From the NCBI GenBank assembly GCA_003996215.1, contig QJPP01000028.1, positions 1,302,001-1,366,000 on the forward strand: DNA of 64,000 nucleotides, written 5' to 3'. Every line of letters begins with the position of its first letter. Position 1 is the first letter of the stretch. Positions 1 to 11,300 of this stretch are shown in pieces. This DNA is from Jaltomata sinuosa (lineage: Eukaryota > Streptophyta > Magnoliopsida > Solanales > Solanaceae). Below the pieces are notes generated by a model. That model made no database searches, was not told where the DNA came from, and saw only the letters and a list, made by a program, of their open reading frames with translations. The position numbers were made by a program, and so were the translations under genes.

Positions 1-993
1 TAGTATTTTCTCATTAAATGATTTATCTCATAATCTAATTCAGAATATTAGTATCAAGATTTTAAACAAAGTTTAGTCAGCTTTCAGTTGTAATTTTTAA
101 AAAATAATGATTTCAGATTAGTATAGTTCTGATACAGAAACTCAGAACCTCAGTTTAAATGAGCTAGCATATCAGCTTTGGGAGTAGTACTTAGCACTGA
201 GTTGGACTAGGATTCAGCATACTCTAAAGTCCCAGAACTATGTGCCACCGTAGGATTATTTAGCCCCCAGTGGACCTCAGTTAGTAATCACGCCAGTCAT
301 GCCTTTATACCCTGGCAAGGTATATTGGGTCCTATCGATGAGGCACATACATCGGACTCCATGTTTAGCTCACATAGTTTATGTCGGTTAACAGGCTCTC
401 CCACAGAATTAGCTTCAGTAATGTGCATTAGGCCCTCAGTTCCTATTTTTACAGCTCTTCACTATGCTTTTCAGATTACTCTTGCATTTTAGATTTTTAT
501 GCATGATTATATTTGGGCCTATGTACTACAGTTCAAATTACAGTTTTAAATAGCATGTTAGTATTTTAGTTTGTTCAGTTATTTGACATCCCGCATGCTC
601 AGTACATTCGAAGTACTAATGCATACTTTAGATGCTGCATCCTATCATGATGCAAGTTCAGGTTCTCACATTCAGTCTCGTTATTAGTTCGACTCAGCGC
701 CATCCCACTGACAGCCAGTGGTGAGTCCTCATCATTCGAGGATGTATTTTTATGCTGCTTTTTCGTTAGTCATTTAGTTTTCAGTATTTTTGAGTTAGTT
801 GGGGGCTTGTCCCAGCAACTCAACAGTAGTAGATTTTCAGTTAAATTCTAAAACTTATGTTTTTACCAGTTTAGCTTTCGCTCAGTTTTATTTCTTCAGA
901 ATGTTTAGTTTATGTCATGTCATGGGTTAGCTTGGGGTCACTTGTGGTCCTAAGCACCGCGTTACGTCTAGGGTATAGGCTCAGGACATGACA
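1..993 (+). mobile_element. 3' part of a Gypsy LTR (Tekay/Del-like family), truncated by window edge
   Basis: The stretch resembles the LTR at 29617-31671, for example around 'ccctggcaaggtatattggg' and 'ctcacatagtttatgtcggt', but is clearly diverged. It ends in ATGACA at 993 and is followed at once by a primer-binding site, so it is the 5' LTR of a plus-strand element whose LTR start lies outside the window. No coding capacity is seen. Confidence 0.8.
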
Positions 994-1105
994 AACTTGG
1001 TATCAGAGCATCAGGTTTAAGGTGTCCTAGGGTGTCTGAAAGCCGCGTTAAATAGAGTCTCTTTTATGGGTGTGAAGCGCGCCACACTGGCATATTGAAT
1101 ACATA
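994..1105 (+). mobile_element. Primer-binding site and start of internal region of a truncated Gypsy element
   Basis: TGGTATCAGAGC at 998-1009 complements the 3' end of initiator tRNA-Met, the usual primer for these elements. The following bases parallel those after the LTR at 31671 (GTCTGAAAGCCGC, then GTGAAGCGCGCCACAC) up to about 1095. After that the similarity stops and no gag follows, so the element is broken here. Confidence 0.75.
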
Positions 1106-1219
1106 TGCTAGTGTACATAATATTTTTTGTTAAACTAAATTTGATTTGTATTATGCAGAAATGAAATTATGACCCAAATGATTAAAAATTCCTCTAACCG
1201 AAAGATTATGAATTTTTAA

Positions 1220-1710
1220 GGGAAAATAGCTCAAGACACACCTAAACTATGGCTAAAATTGCTGTTACACACTCTAACTTTGTGGGGGTCCTATGACCCC
1301 CCTGAACTATTTTATAGTGTAATATTGTGGGTATTATTAGCATAGATGGACATGCAAGTGAACACACGTATAAGCAGCAACTTTGAAATAGTAGATTGAA
1401 AGTAAAAATCACATGAAATTGGAATGATTTGTGTTATTTGATCAATAATCATGAAGATAAAGTTAGAGAATTTTATGAAAATTCTAGGGTTAATGGAAGA
1501 TAAATTAACATTAATGAGAAATGACCCCTCTTTTTGATAGCGTGTGTAAGCACTTACTTTAGTTTGAGTGATTTAGTGGTCAAGCTAAGCAGATAATACC
1601 CTCAATATTGCACTATAAAATAGTCTAGGGGGGTCATAGGACCTCCGCAAAGTTAGAGTGTGTAACAACAATTCCGACCATAGTTTATGTGTGTTTTGAG
1701 ATATTTTCTC
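1220..1710. mobile_element. Mutator-type MITE with ~120-bp terminal inverted repeats
   Basis: The left end (GGGAAAATAGCTCAAGACAC...) and the inverted right end (GAGAAAATATCTCAAAACAC...) match over roughly 120 bp, including the CCTATGACCCCCCT block. A perfect 9-bp duplication AATTTTTAA flanks it at 1211-1219 and 1711-1719, the size made by Mutator-like transposases. There is no ORF, so it is non-autonomous. Confidence 0.85.
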
Positions 1711-1719
1711 AATTTTTAA

Positions 1720-2619
1720 AGATGCAACACTTTACGAAGTTCAGGTGAACATGTTTGAGCAAACAACTTTTGGATACCTCCTTGAAGCTGGTTCATGCCG
1801 AGATGAGCTGTTTTATGTCAAAATTGAAGAAATCAAATTGCAATGTGTTATAGGATGGCAGTAGGACAGAGCAAATGTAGGACAAGTTGAGCCTTAAACC
1901 ACAAAATTTTCAACTCATATTGTATTTTCAATCCACCATGCATTAACTCGCTAAACTTTTTTTCCTCTATGTTCTTAGTTGATATAAACTTTTATTATCT
2001 TCTATGAATTTGAATAATTTTAATATCATAAGTTAACTTTTGAGATTGACTTGGATACGATGTTTATTTTCTTTATAATATTATTTGACAATAAGACAAG
2101 ATATAGGAGAATTTCTTATTAATGTGGCGAAGGAAAATAATGAATGAAAATTATTGGCCTTTCAAATTTAAAATATTTACAGTAGTAAGTAACAGTAATT
2201 ATTAAAACAAAGTTGAGAAATTGTTATCTCCCAGAAAATTTACCTCGTAGTATTATTTATTTTTGCTAAATATGTTACTCCATCAATTATAAAAAGAAAC
2301 TCTTTTGGGTTAAAAATTGATAATGCAATAGAATCGAGCCTTTATTCTAATTGAGAGCAAAGCAATATTAAACTTTTTCAAGGGAAAAAATTATTTTCAA
2401 AGTATTGATGAACTCTATCAAGAACAAAATATTTCATATCACACGTTTTGAGTTCTCCCCCACTTTAGAATTTGGCTATGGTTATATGAATGTTGTTCAA
2501 TTGTCAATCACAAAATACAATCTCTGAATTGACATCCGAACAATATACAGGTCAAATTTGAGCCATTATTTTCGTAATGGCCACCCTATATCCTTTTTTC
2601 TTTAACTAAAAAAAAAATT
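1720..2619. other. AT-rich intergenic stretch, nothing recognised
   Basis: No ORF with family resemblance, no terminal repeats and no RNA gene are seen. It is the distal upstream region of the first GST gene. Confidence 0.6.
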
Positions 2620-2854
2620 GTCCTTAGAAATTTCTAGTACACGAAATCTCTAAAGTACCCGAACCTTTGAGAGAATCTCACCTGAGTTTGTTAGCTAAGT
2701 GCATTATGCATAAGTTACTAAGTATGTCATTCAATGTTATTAATTTAATAAGCATTTGTCCTTTCAAGTCTTACACAACGTTGGATTCCAGGTAAATGCA
2801 AATAAAATATAGGAAAAGTTAGGAACCTTCAACCACTCCCTCAATTTTTCCTTC

Positions 2855-2860
2855 TATAAA
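2855..2860 (+). promoter_or_regulatory. TATA box of first GST gene
   Basis: TATAAA in the context CTTCTATAAAAGAAG lies 86 bp before the start codon. The same context is conserved in inverted form before the second GST gene (8036-8041). Confidence 0.75.
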
Positions 2861-2945
2861 AGAAGACCATAATTCAAGAGAGAACCACCACTAAAATTTT
2901 CCTTGACAAAGTAAATTAGCAAACAATTACAACCAAAGTTGTGAT

Positions 2946-3851
2946 ATGGAACAAGTGAAGTTGCTAGGTTTTTGGTATAGCCCATTTACTCATAGAGTTG
3001 AGTGGGCTCTCAAACTTAAGGGCGTCAAATATGAATTTATAGAAGAAGTTCGAGATAACAAGAGCTCTCTACTTCTTCAATCCAATCCAATTCACAAGAA
3101 ACCTCCAGTGTTAATTCACAATGGGAAACCCATTTGTGAGTCTATGGTAATTGTTGAATACATTGATGAGACATTTGAAGGCCCTTCCATCTTGCCTAAA
3201 GACCCTTACGACCGAGCTTTAGCGCGCTTTTGGGCTAAATTCCTTGATGATAAGGTAAATTCGTCTTCATTCTATGTATTCTGATCTGCATAATTTAGTC
3301 ATGTGAAAACATTTTACTTTAGATCTATCTTATATAAAAAATATAGAGATCTTGGAAAAATACTTCTCATAATTTTTTACATATAGTAATGGTGCGGATT
3401 TAAGTGTATATAGTCGATTCTGATTTGCTTGAGATTGAGACGTAGTATTGTTGTTCAGTTTTGCGTATGTAATTTGTAGGTGGCAGCGGTACCAAATATT
3501 TTACTACGCAAAGGAGAGGAACAAGAGAAAGGTAAAGAGGAAGTTTGTGAGACGCTGAAAGTTCTTGATAATGAGCTCAAGGATAAGAAGTTCTTTGTTG
3601 GTGACAATTTTGGGTTTGCTGATATTGCTGCAAATAGGTTCGGACTTTGGCTAGGAATTGTCCAAGAAGTCTCCGGAGTTGTTTTAGTGACAAGTGAAAA
3701 ATTTCCAAATTTTTGTGCTTGGAGAGATGAGTATATTAGTTGCAGCCAAGTTAAGGAATATCTACCGTCAAGAAAAGATGAGTTGCTTGCTTTTTACCAA
3801 GCTGCTCGCGCTCGTGCTCTAGTTGCGACTTCTGCTTCTTCTCAAAAATGA
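2946..3851 (+). CDS. Tau-class glutathione S-transferase, copy a (two exons)
   Basis: Tau GSTs are cytosolic plant enzymes that conjugate glutathione to electrophiles such as herbicides and stress products. Exon 1 is 2946-3254 (103 codons), the intron 3255-3479 (GTAAAT...TTGTAG, phase 0), exon 2 3480-3851; together 226 residues, normal for the class. The N-terminal thioredoxin fold carries the active-site serine in FWYSPF (Ser12), Lys39, the cis-Pro region KKPPVL (residues 51-56) and the glutathione-binding pair Glu65-Ser66 in CESMVIVEY. The all-helical C-terminal domain is exon 2, with [11 protein letters not shown]. The residue before cis-Pro54 is Pro53 where the other cluster members have Ile or Thr. 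No stop or frameshift breaks it. It is about 88% identical to copy b, from which it differs at about 27 positions, and is convergent with it. Start chosen: first ATG after the TATA box, matching the family N-terminus. Confidence 0.95.
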
Positions 3852-4250
3852 GCGCGTCCTCATTATTTATCTTATTAAATTTTGAATTATGCATTTGAAT
3901 AAAATTGTGAATCTAGGAGGAATTTTTTAGATTCAATTATGTATAAGTGTGAGAATAAAGTAAAAAAACTAAAATACATGTTGTTTGTATAAGATTAAGC
4001 TCGTTCAAAATTAATGGCTATAGATTTTGCATTCTCTTCCTAATAAAACTATTTGTTAGAAATAGCTAGCTTAGTCAATGAGCCACATACCAAGAAGTGC
4101 GTTGTACATGTTACTGTTTTAATTTGTTAGTGTGATTGTACAATAATTTATCATATTAATTTGCTCATCAAATCCGAAAAAAAAACAAGCCACGTGATTT
4201 GATTAAATAGCTAGTGGGTGACATAAGCACATAAGTCAATACTCCATGAA

Positions 4251-5154
4251 GACACTTTAAATTGATGTTCCTTTCCATTGAATGAAAAACAATTTACGCC
4301 CTAGATAAATGCTCCATTCCTCCAACAATACTATTCACTGTCGACTTGATATAAAGATTAAGAAATAATAAATAATAAGGTTAATTTTATTATATCACTC
4401 TTTAAAAATAATTAATTTAATATTTAAAAGATATATTGGGTAATAACTATAATTAATAACTAAGGGTAAAATGAGTAAAAATACATAAATTATCCGTTAA
4501 TTTTTTAAGGATAAATTACCTAAATAAACTAAACATCCCTATCATATTTACTATTTTTTCCATTAGTTTATTTTCATTACTAAATATACCGCATCTTATC
4601 AAAAACCCTTTTCTTTATAAACCCCTTTCTTTATATCAGATACATCATCAAAGCATATCCCTTAAATTATGCTCCTCCTCCCATATTTAAACCACCCAAA
4701 TCATGGTAAAAGATTTACACAAACAATAAATAAGGCTGAATTTAAAGGATAAAGATTTTTATGAGCAAATTGAAAACAGTCACCTTGAAACTTCATTCTT
4801 TTCCTGCCTCACCCACCTTGTCTACACCGTCCATCTCACAGAAACAACCACCTCGAAACTTCACCCTTTTCCTACCTTTCTCTCCATCACACATCTGTCC
4901 AATCAATTCTAACTTTTGATTGTGTTATTATTGAATTCAATTGTTTAAGATCTGTCTCAAGCCCGCTGCTCCGACGCTCCATCACCGACCAACAACTTCT
5001 CTCATTCCTTTCACCCTTCCTCGAGTTTATTCCCATTCAGGTAATTCGGCGAAGCAACCATCTCCGGAGAACCACAGAATCGATAAACCACCAACTATAA
5101 CTTCTTCTTCTTCTTTTAAGTATGTATCTATACACAAATATATGTATCAAAAGT
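4251..5154. other. Spacer of the GST inverted duplication, no gene recognised
   Basis: AT-rich DNA. The 72-residue ORF at 4941-5159 has no recognisable domain and sits in pyrimidine-rich sequence; I do not call it a gene. Confidence 0.5.
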
Positions 5155-5560
5155 TCTGATGGGTCAACTTGATACTAGATACATGTATTTTGAATTCACT
5201 ATATGAAATTTATATTGGATACATCAAATTAATACTTGATACACTAGATTAAGTTGATTATAGATACATGTATTTTTGGATATAATATATGAAATTGGTA
5301 CTGAATACATCAATTTATTATTATATTGGATACATAAAATTAATACTGAATTTACTGTATATTTGGATATAATGTATGAAATTGGTACTAGATACATCAA
5401 ATTATTATTATATTGGATACATCAAATTAATACTGAATTTACTGTATAATACATACAAATAAATACATAAAATTTATACTAGATACATATAAGCATATAC
5501 ATGAAATTAATAATTGATACATATTAAAATATACATGAAATTAATACTAGATACATATAA
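5155..5560. repeat. Degenerate AT-rich tandem repeat built on 'GATACAT...AAATTAATACT'
   Basis: The words 'tggatacat', 'aaattaatact' and 'gatacat' recur at irregular 20-60 bp steps, with one longer duplication containing 'actgaatttactgtat' near 5346 and 5431. Copies are imperfect and there is no coding potential. Confidence 0.7.
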
Positions 5561-6404
5561 AATGATTCATTAGATGAAAAGTAATCAAATTACATAACCA
5601 AGATATATGTTTCCATCTTATATTAATGAAATTAATGAATTTATTATTTTTTAAAAGTAAAAAAAATAAAATCAATTAAACATAAATACATGTCTTGATT
5701 TCCGCCTTATATTAAAGAATTTGATTAATTAAAATTTTCATAATTAATTGTCCATGTATTTGAGATACATACAATCAGCTTAAAATATGCATGTATTTGA
5801 AGTATGAAAAGTGGTAAAAAATATAATTAGGTAAATTAATATCAAAAAAATAATAAGGTTCTAAAGATAGGATTTTATGTAAGTTATTTTTTAAACTGAA
5901 TAAATATTGCTGGACATTTATTTTTATAGTAACATAGATAAATATTATTGATGGCAGGGAGTAAGTCACGAAGTCAACATACTGATTCATCCTAAAAAGC
6001 TATCTTGGATAAAGTAAATCGATTAAAAAAAAGGCCTTTTGATGCCAAGGATTTCAGCAATATTGTGCGCAACACGTGCAAATTCGATGCGCCTGAATAG
6101 TTTCACTGTTATTGCTTAATAAAGTCCCTCCACATTGCAAATTCCTAAAAAATTACTCTCCCACCGTTTAATAATACTTGTTCATTATTAATTTTACAAA
6201 TTTTAAAAAAAATATATAAATAAAAGAATTATTTTATCATATCACCCTTTGAATATAATAAATATAATGTCTTGAAAAATATAATAAAAAAATAATTATA
6301 ATTAATGATAATTGTAAATTAAAAATTAAGTGTAAAATTAATATAGTGAACAAGTAAAAATAGACGGAGGGAATATCTTGGATCAAGTAACTCTATTGAA
6401 CATT
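5561..6404. other. AT-rich spacer, nothing recognised
   Basis: Low-complexity AT-rich DNA. The 71-residue minus ORF at 5775-5990 is rich in Tyr, Phe and Ile, as random AT-rich DNA gives, and I do not support it as a gene. Confidence 0.5.
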
Positions 6405-6540
6405 TTTTATTCAATGGAGTTAGCTAAGTGCTTACGTATGTCTTTCAAATCTTGAACATACAATGAATTAATTTAATATTTCAAGTCTTACACAACGTTT
6501 GGCCAATCAATTAGTAACCTTCAACCACTCCCTCAACTGA
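6405..6540 (+). pseudogene. Relic GST promoter copy without its gene
   Basis: 'gttagctaagtgcttacg', 'caagtcttacacaacgtt' and 'accttcaaccactccctcaa' match, in the same order and orientation, the upstream region of GST copy a (about 2690-2850) and the inverted upstream region of copy b. The match ends just before the TATA box and no GST exon follows. It suggests that a third copy was once present in plus orientation and lost everything past its distal promoter. Confidence 0.7.
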
Positions 6541-6616
6541 AGGTACACATATCTAAAATGACTTATGTGCGTATGTCACCCACTAGCTAGCTATTTTAAT
6601 CAAATCATAGCTTTCT

Positions 6617-6678
6617 TCTTTTTTTTTTTTTGGGGGGGGGGGGGGGGGTGGGATGTGGGGTGAGGGGCGGGGGGTGAT
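6617..6678 (+). repeat. Homopolymer T run followed by a G-rich tract
   Basis: A run of T is followed by an uninterrupted G run of about 18 bases and then GGG-containing blocks up to about 6678. The tract fits the four-G-run pattern of a quadruplex on the plus strand. It lies downstream of GST copy b. The left arm has only a short A run at the matching place (about 4178). Confidence 0.85.
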
Positions 6679-7001
6679 TTGATGAGAAAATTGATATGAT
6701 AAATTGTTGTACAATCACTTACCAATTAACAAATGAAAACAGTAACACAACACACTTCTTGGTATGTGACTCATTGGCTAAGCTAGCTATTTCTAACAAA
6801 TAGTTTTATTAGTAAGAGAACGCAGAATCTATAGCCATTAATTTTGAACGAGCTCAATCTCATACAAACAACATGTATTTAATTTTTTTTTACTTTATTC
6901 TCACACTTATACATAATTGAATCTGAAAGATTCCTCCTAGATTCACAATTTTAATCCAACACATAATTCGAAACTTCGTAAGATAAATAATGAGGACGTG
7001 T

Positions 7002-7436
7002 TCATTTTTGAGAAGTAGCCGAAGCTGCAACTAGAGCACGAGCTCGAGCAGCTTGGAAAAAAGCAAGCAACTCATCTCTTCTTGGAGGTAGATATTCCTT
7101 AACTTGGCTGCAATTATTATACTCATCTCTCCAAGCACAAAAATTTGGAAAATTTTCACTTGTCACTAAAACAACACCAGAGACTTCTTGGAAAATTCCT
7201 AGCCAAAGTCCCATAAAATTTGCAGCAATATCAGCAAACCCAAATTTGTCACCAACAAAGAACTTCTTATCCTTGAGCTCATTTTCAAGAACTTTCAGTA
7301 GCTCACAAATTTCCTCTCTAGCTTTCTCTTGTTCCTCTCCTTTGCGTAACAAAATATTTATTATCGCCGCCACCTATAAATTACACACGTAAAACTTAAC
7401 AACAATACTATGTCTCAATCTCAAGCAAATCAAAAT

Positions 7437-7471
<35 letters not shown>

Positions 7472-7960
7472 TCTCATTAACAATATTTATTGCTCCATTT
7501 AAATCCGCACCATTACTATATGTCTATATGTACAAAATTATGAGAAGTATTTCAAGCTCTCTATATTTCTATATAATAAGATCTAAAGTAAATGTACAAA
7601 CATGACTAAATTATGTAGATAAAATATATAGAACGAAGACGATGAATTTACCTTATCATCAAGGAACTTAGCCCAAAAGCGCACTAAAGCTCGGTCGTAA
7701 GGGCCTTTAGGCAAGATGGAAGGGCCTTCAAATATCTCATCGATGTATTCGACAATGACCATAGACTCACAAATGGGCTTCCCATTGTGAATTAGCACTG
7801 GAGTTTTTTTGTGAATTGGATTGGATTTAAGAAGTAGAGAGCTCTTGTTATGTCGATCTTCTTCTATAAATTCATATTTGACGCCTTTAATCTTTAGAGC
7901 CCACTCAACTCTGTGAGTAAATGGGCTATACCAAAAACCTAGCAACTTCACTTGTTCCAT
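7002..7960 (-). CDS. Tau-class glutathione S-transferase, copy b (two exons)
   Basis: Exon 1 is 7652-7960 and exon 2 7002-7373, both read on minus; the 278-bp intron (7374-7651) has GT...AG ends at the same phase-0 position as in the other copies and contains a (TA)n tract at about 7441-7468. The product is 226 residues with active-site Ser12 in FWYSPF, Lys39, Glu65-Ser66 in CESMVIVEY and the C-terminal [11 protein letters not shown] motif. The residue before cis-Pro54 is Thr53 (KKTPVL). It is the closest relative of copy a, and the two genes converge across a 3.15-kb spacer. Expected role: glutathione conjugation in the cytosol. No disruption is seen. Confidence 0.95.
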
Positions 7961-8035
7961 ATCACAACTTTGGTTATAATTGTTTGCTAATTTACTATAT
8001 TGCAGTGGTGATTCTCTCTTGAATTATGGCCTTCT

Positions 8036-8041
8036 TTTATA
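8036..8041 (-). promoter_or_regulatory. TATA box of second GST gene
   Basis: On minus the context is CTTCTATAAAAGAAGG, the same as for copy a, 76 bp before the start codon. Farther upstream (about 8168-8184, minus reading GCTTACGTATGTCA; plus TGACATACGTAAGC) is a sequence resembling half of an ocs/as-1 site, the element class known to drive tau GSTs. This last link is inference. Confidence 0.65.
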
Positions 8042-8353
8042 GAAGGAAAAATCAAACCAAGTACTAAATGAGGGAGTGGTTGAAGGTTTTTTAATTCTTC
8101 TTATAATGGACCAAGCGTTGTGTAAGGCGAATGCTTATTAAATTAATTAATTCATGTTTGTTCAAAACATTGAATGACATACGTAAGCACTTAGCTAACA
8201 GATCTCATCACCCAGAGATTCTCTCAAAGGTTATGGTACTTCAGAAATTTCCTAGGACTGAATTCTTTTAACGGGAAAAGAACATCGTTTTATTGATTTA
8301 ACTATACATATTTCTTTGGTCATGCATTATGTATAAACCTGTTCATAGGGTAA

Positions 8354-11300
8354 TGTAACAACCCTCGTAGTGATTTTTGGATTTTTATGTGGTTTGACCA
8401 TTTTTTATTCTTCTCCGTAGTTGTATTATGATATTTGTGGTATGTGGAGTGGGTGCCAGGGTTCTCGAGGTGTTTGGTTGGGTTCTATGAGAGTTTTCAT
8501 TTTGAAAGATTTTGAAGTTGATATGGTTGATTTTGGTCAACATTCGCAGATTTAGACGTCGTATAAGAATTTCGTTAGCTTCGGAATGCCTTTTTTGGGG
8601 TAGTAACATTGTTGGTTCGGATCCCGAGGCATTCAAATGCGTTTTGAGTCATTGGTTGGAAGGTTGAAAGTTTTTGCCTAGAGTTTGACTTTGATCAACA
8701 TTCGTTGATAACAACCTCCGTTGGTTAATTCGATAATTTTATTGAGTCTGAAATGTCGAATTTAGTCTATTAGCATAGTTGGATTGTGTTCACGGGGTTC
8801 CAAACAAATTTTGAGGGTTCGATCGGTGAAATTTTAGCCTTTTCCCATTGCTGGTGCAACCATTTTTCCTTCTTCGTGTTCACGGGCCTCTCATTGCGTT
8901 CGTGGAGAAGGATTTTGTTTGACCTTTGCATTTGTGACGGAGGGTTTGGATTCGCGAAAGGGTTAACTAGGGGTGAAAAAAATTGAATCGTAAATCGAAC
9001 CAAACCGCAAATCGAATCAAACCGTAAAAAAATTTCGACTAGTGGTTTGGTGTTGAAAAAAAAACTCGACTATAATTGGTTTGGTTTGGTTTTAACTAAA
9101 AAAAGTCAAACCGAACCGAATCAACACGATATTACATTTATACTATTCTTAAAAATATTATATACGTAAAATAATTTATTGTGATGTAATTTATAAATAT
9201 TTCTTAAATTTTTTCATAGTTTTTATCTTTCAACATATTGTTTCAAATTTAAACTTAGAATTTTTAAATGATCCAATAAGTTTTTATAACCCGTAGATAT
9301 TAGTGATTCAAATAAAGCCCAAATCAATACTTATGCTAACAAAAAATTATTCAATTCAACACTTAGAAATGACAATCATGTTAGATATCTATTCTTTAAT
9401 TTTGATAAATATATAAATTAATTTTATTTTCTGTTTAATATTTAGTCATGTAGTTAATACTTATTAGACTTATTTTAGCATGACTTAATATTTTTAAATT
9501 ATGATTATTTTTATTATGACTTATTAATATGCAATATTTGTTCTATGCGATTTCATTATTGTTTTGATTGAATATTTTATTGTCATCACTCATTTATATT
9601 TTGTGTTATTTTTTTTTAAGAAATACCTTAGATAGTTGTATCTTGTTAGGACTAAAGAAATATTTGAAGCACAAGTTAATTAAATGTTTGTATGAAGACT
9701 TTACCGAAAAAATCTGAAAAAACTCGAAAAACCCGAGGAAACCGAAATAACCCAAAAAAACTCGAGGTTGAAAAATCCAATTTTTACTGATTTGATTTGG
9801 TTTATAAATTTAAAAATCCGATACTAATAGTTTGGTTTGGTTTTTAAAAAATCTGAATCAACCGGTCCATCTACACCCCTAGGGTTAACTTTGGGTCGCG
9901 AGATCGGGTTGTCAATCATTTATTGTGAGCGCGATCGGGTCATCGTGAACGGGATGGACCAAGGTTGGGGAACGGCGCGATCGCGAGGCGATGGCCGTGA
10001 ACACGATGAACAAAGTCGTTGGGACAGATTTAAATATTCTTTTTCGAACTTTAAACTCCATAACTCATTTTTGGAGCTTTGAAACTCAATTTGGGGAAGA
10101 TCAATAGGGTATTTTTAGAATTTCATCATTGGATAAGTTTCTTATACTATTTTTATACATTCTCTAATGATTATTTCATGATTGAACCTTTAAATCTTGG
10201 GTTTTCAACTTGGAATTTTGGAGTTTTTCTGGTAAAGTTTAAGAATGGTATTTTGATGGTTTCAAGCTCGATTTTAACTCCATTTTTGATGAAATTTCAT
10301 ATTTGAACTTCTTAATCCTTGGGTAAATTGATTTTTTAGTAAAATTCTAGTTTTGTCCTTGAAGGCTCATAATTGAATTTTGAATTGACTTTTTGGATCC
10401 TGATTAAAACTTTAGCAATATGGGTATCGCCAGACTTGTGTTTATGCTTAGAATTTATAATTGGTGGATTAATTGTGTTTGGAGGATATTCATAAAGGGA
10501 GGGCTCAGGTGTAACCAAGTGAAATCTTGTTGTTTGATTTTGAAGTAGGTTATGACTTAACTTTCTTCAAACTTTACTTGGAGTGAGAACTTATCGTGTA
10601 ACTCATGTTATGAAATGGGTGACTTAGTGATTATAGTAACAATTCAGTTAATTTGTGTTATTGTTATACCCGTGTGGGAGCTTGTGTTAGTTGAATAGTG
10701 CTATTGTAATATCCGTGTGGGGGCTTGTATTGATCATGACAATAAATGAGATGGTTTATCATTGTGATGTCCGATTAGAAGCTTATGTTATTTTGGTGAT
10801 ATGAGACTTGAATCTATAGTTTGATATTGATGCTTATAGTCGATATTCGTGGAATAATCATGATTCTGAGGTTTTGAATATAACGGTTGCATCTGATTTC
10901 ACTCTATCTTTCGTGTTCATGCATTCTCATACATCTCATGATATATGGACACAGTAAATGATTTGATTTGATTTCGAAAGAAATGCCTTAAAAGGCTTGA
11001 TTTGAAGGAAATGAAAAATTCTTAGTTCCGATTCAAGTCCAGATCATTAATATATACATTATAGACCTCGTGAGTCTTTCACGGGTCCAGTCATGGAAGC
11101 GATATATGCTCAGAGGGTATGGTAGGCTTTGGCCATTACATTTCATTTCATATTATTGCATTGCACTATCATTTGGATTGTTATTATGATATAGATATAT
11201 CGTGTTATCATTGATATTGAACTGCTAGGACTTCTCTGCGTGCATGGTTATTTGGTATTCTTTATTCGATATAGTTATCACTTAACCTCAGTTGGCCTAT

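Larger units (their letters stand above)
2620..4250 (+). repeat. Left arm of a large inverted duplication carrying a GST gene
   Basis: The arm covers the promoter, both exons, the intron and about 400 bp downstream of the first GST gene. It matches the reverse complement of about 6555-8265 from the 'gaaatttctag' block near 2625 to the 'cacccactagc' block near 4215. Similarity is high in exons and lower, with indels, in flanks and intron, so the duplication is not recent. Limits are approximate. Confidence 0.85.
6555..8265 (-). repeat. Right arm of the inverted duplication carrying the second GST gene
   Basis: Reverse-complement counterpart of about 2620-4250. The inner edge is near 'gtatgtcacccactagc' (about 6574) and the outer edge near 'cagaaatttcctagg' (about 8240). 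The arm differs from its partner by a T-run plus G-rich insertion (about 6617-6678), a TA microsatellite in the intron and several indels. Confidence 0.85.

Noticed and set aside
9837..10306. Two consecutive plus ORFs in the solo LTR
   Set aside because: No family resemblance; the first begins in the nested hAT-type element and crosses its end.
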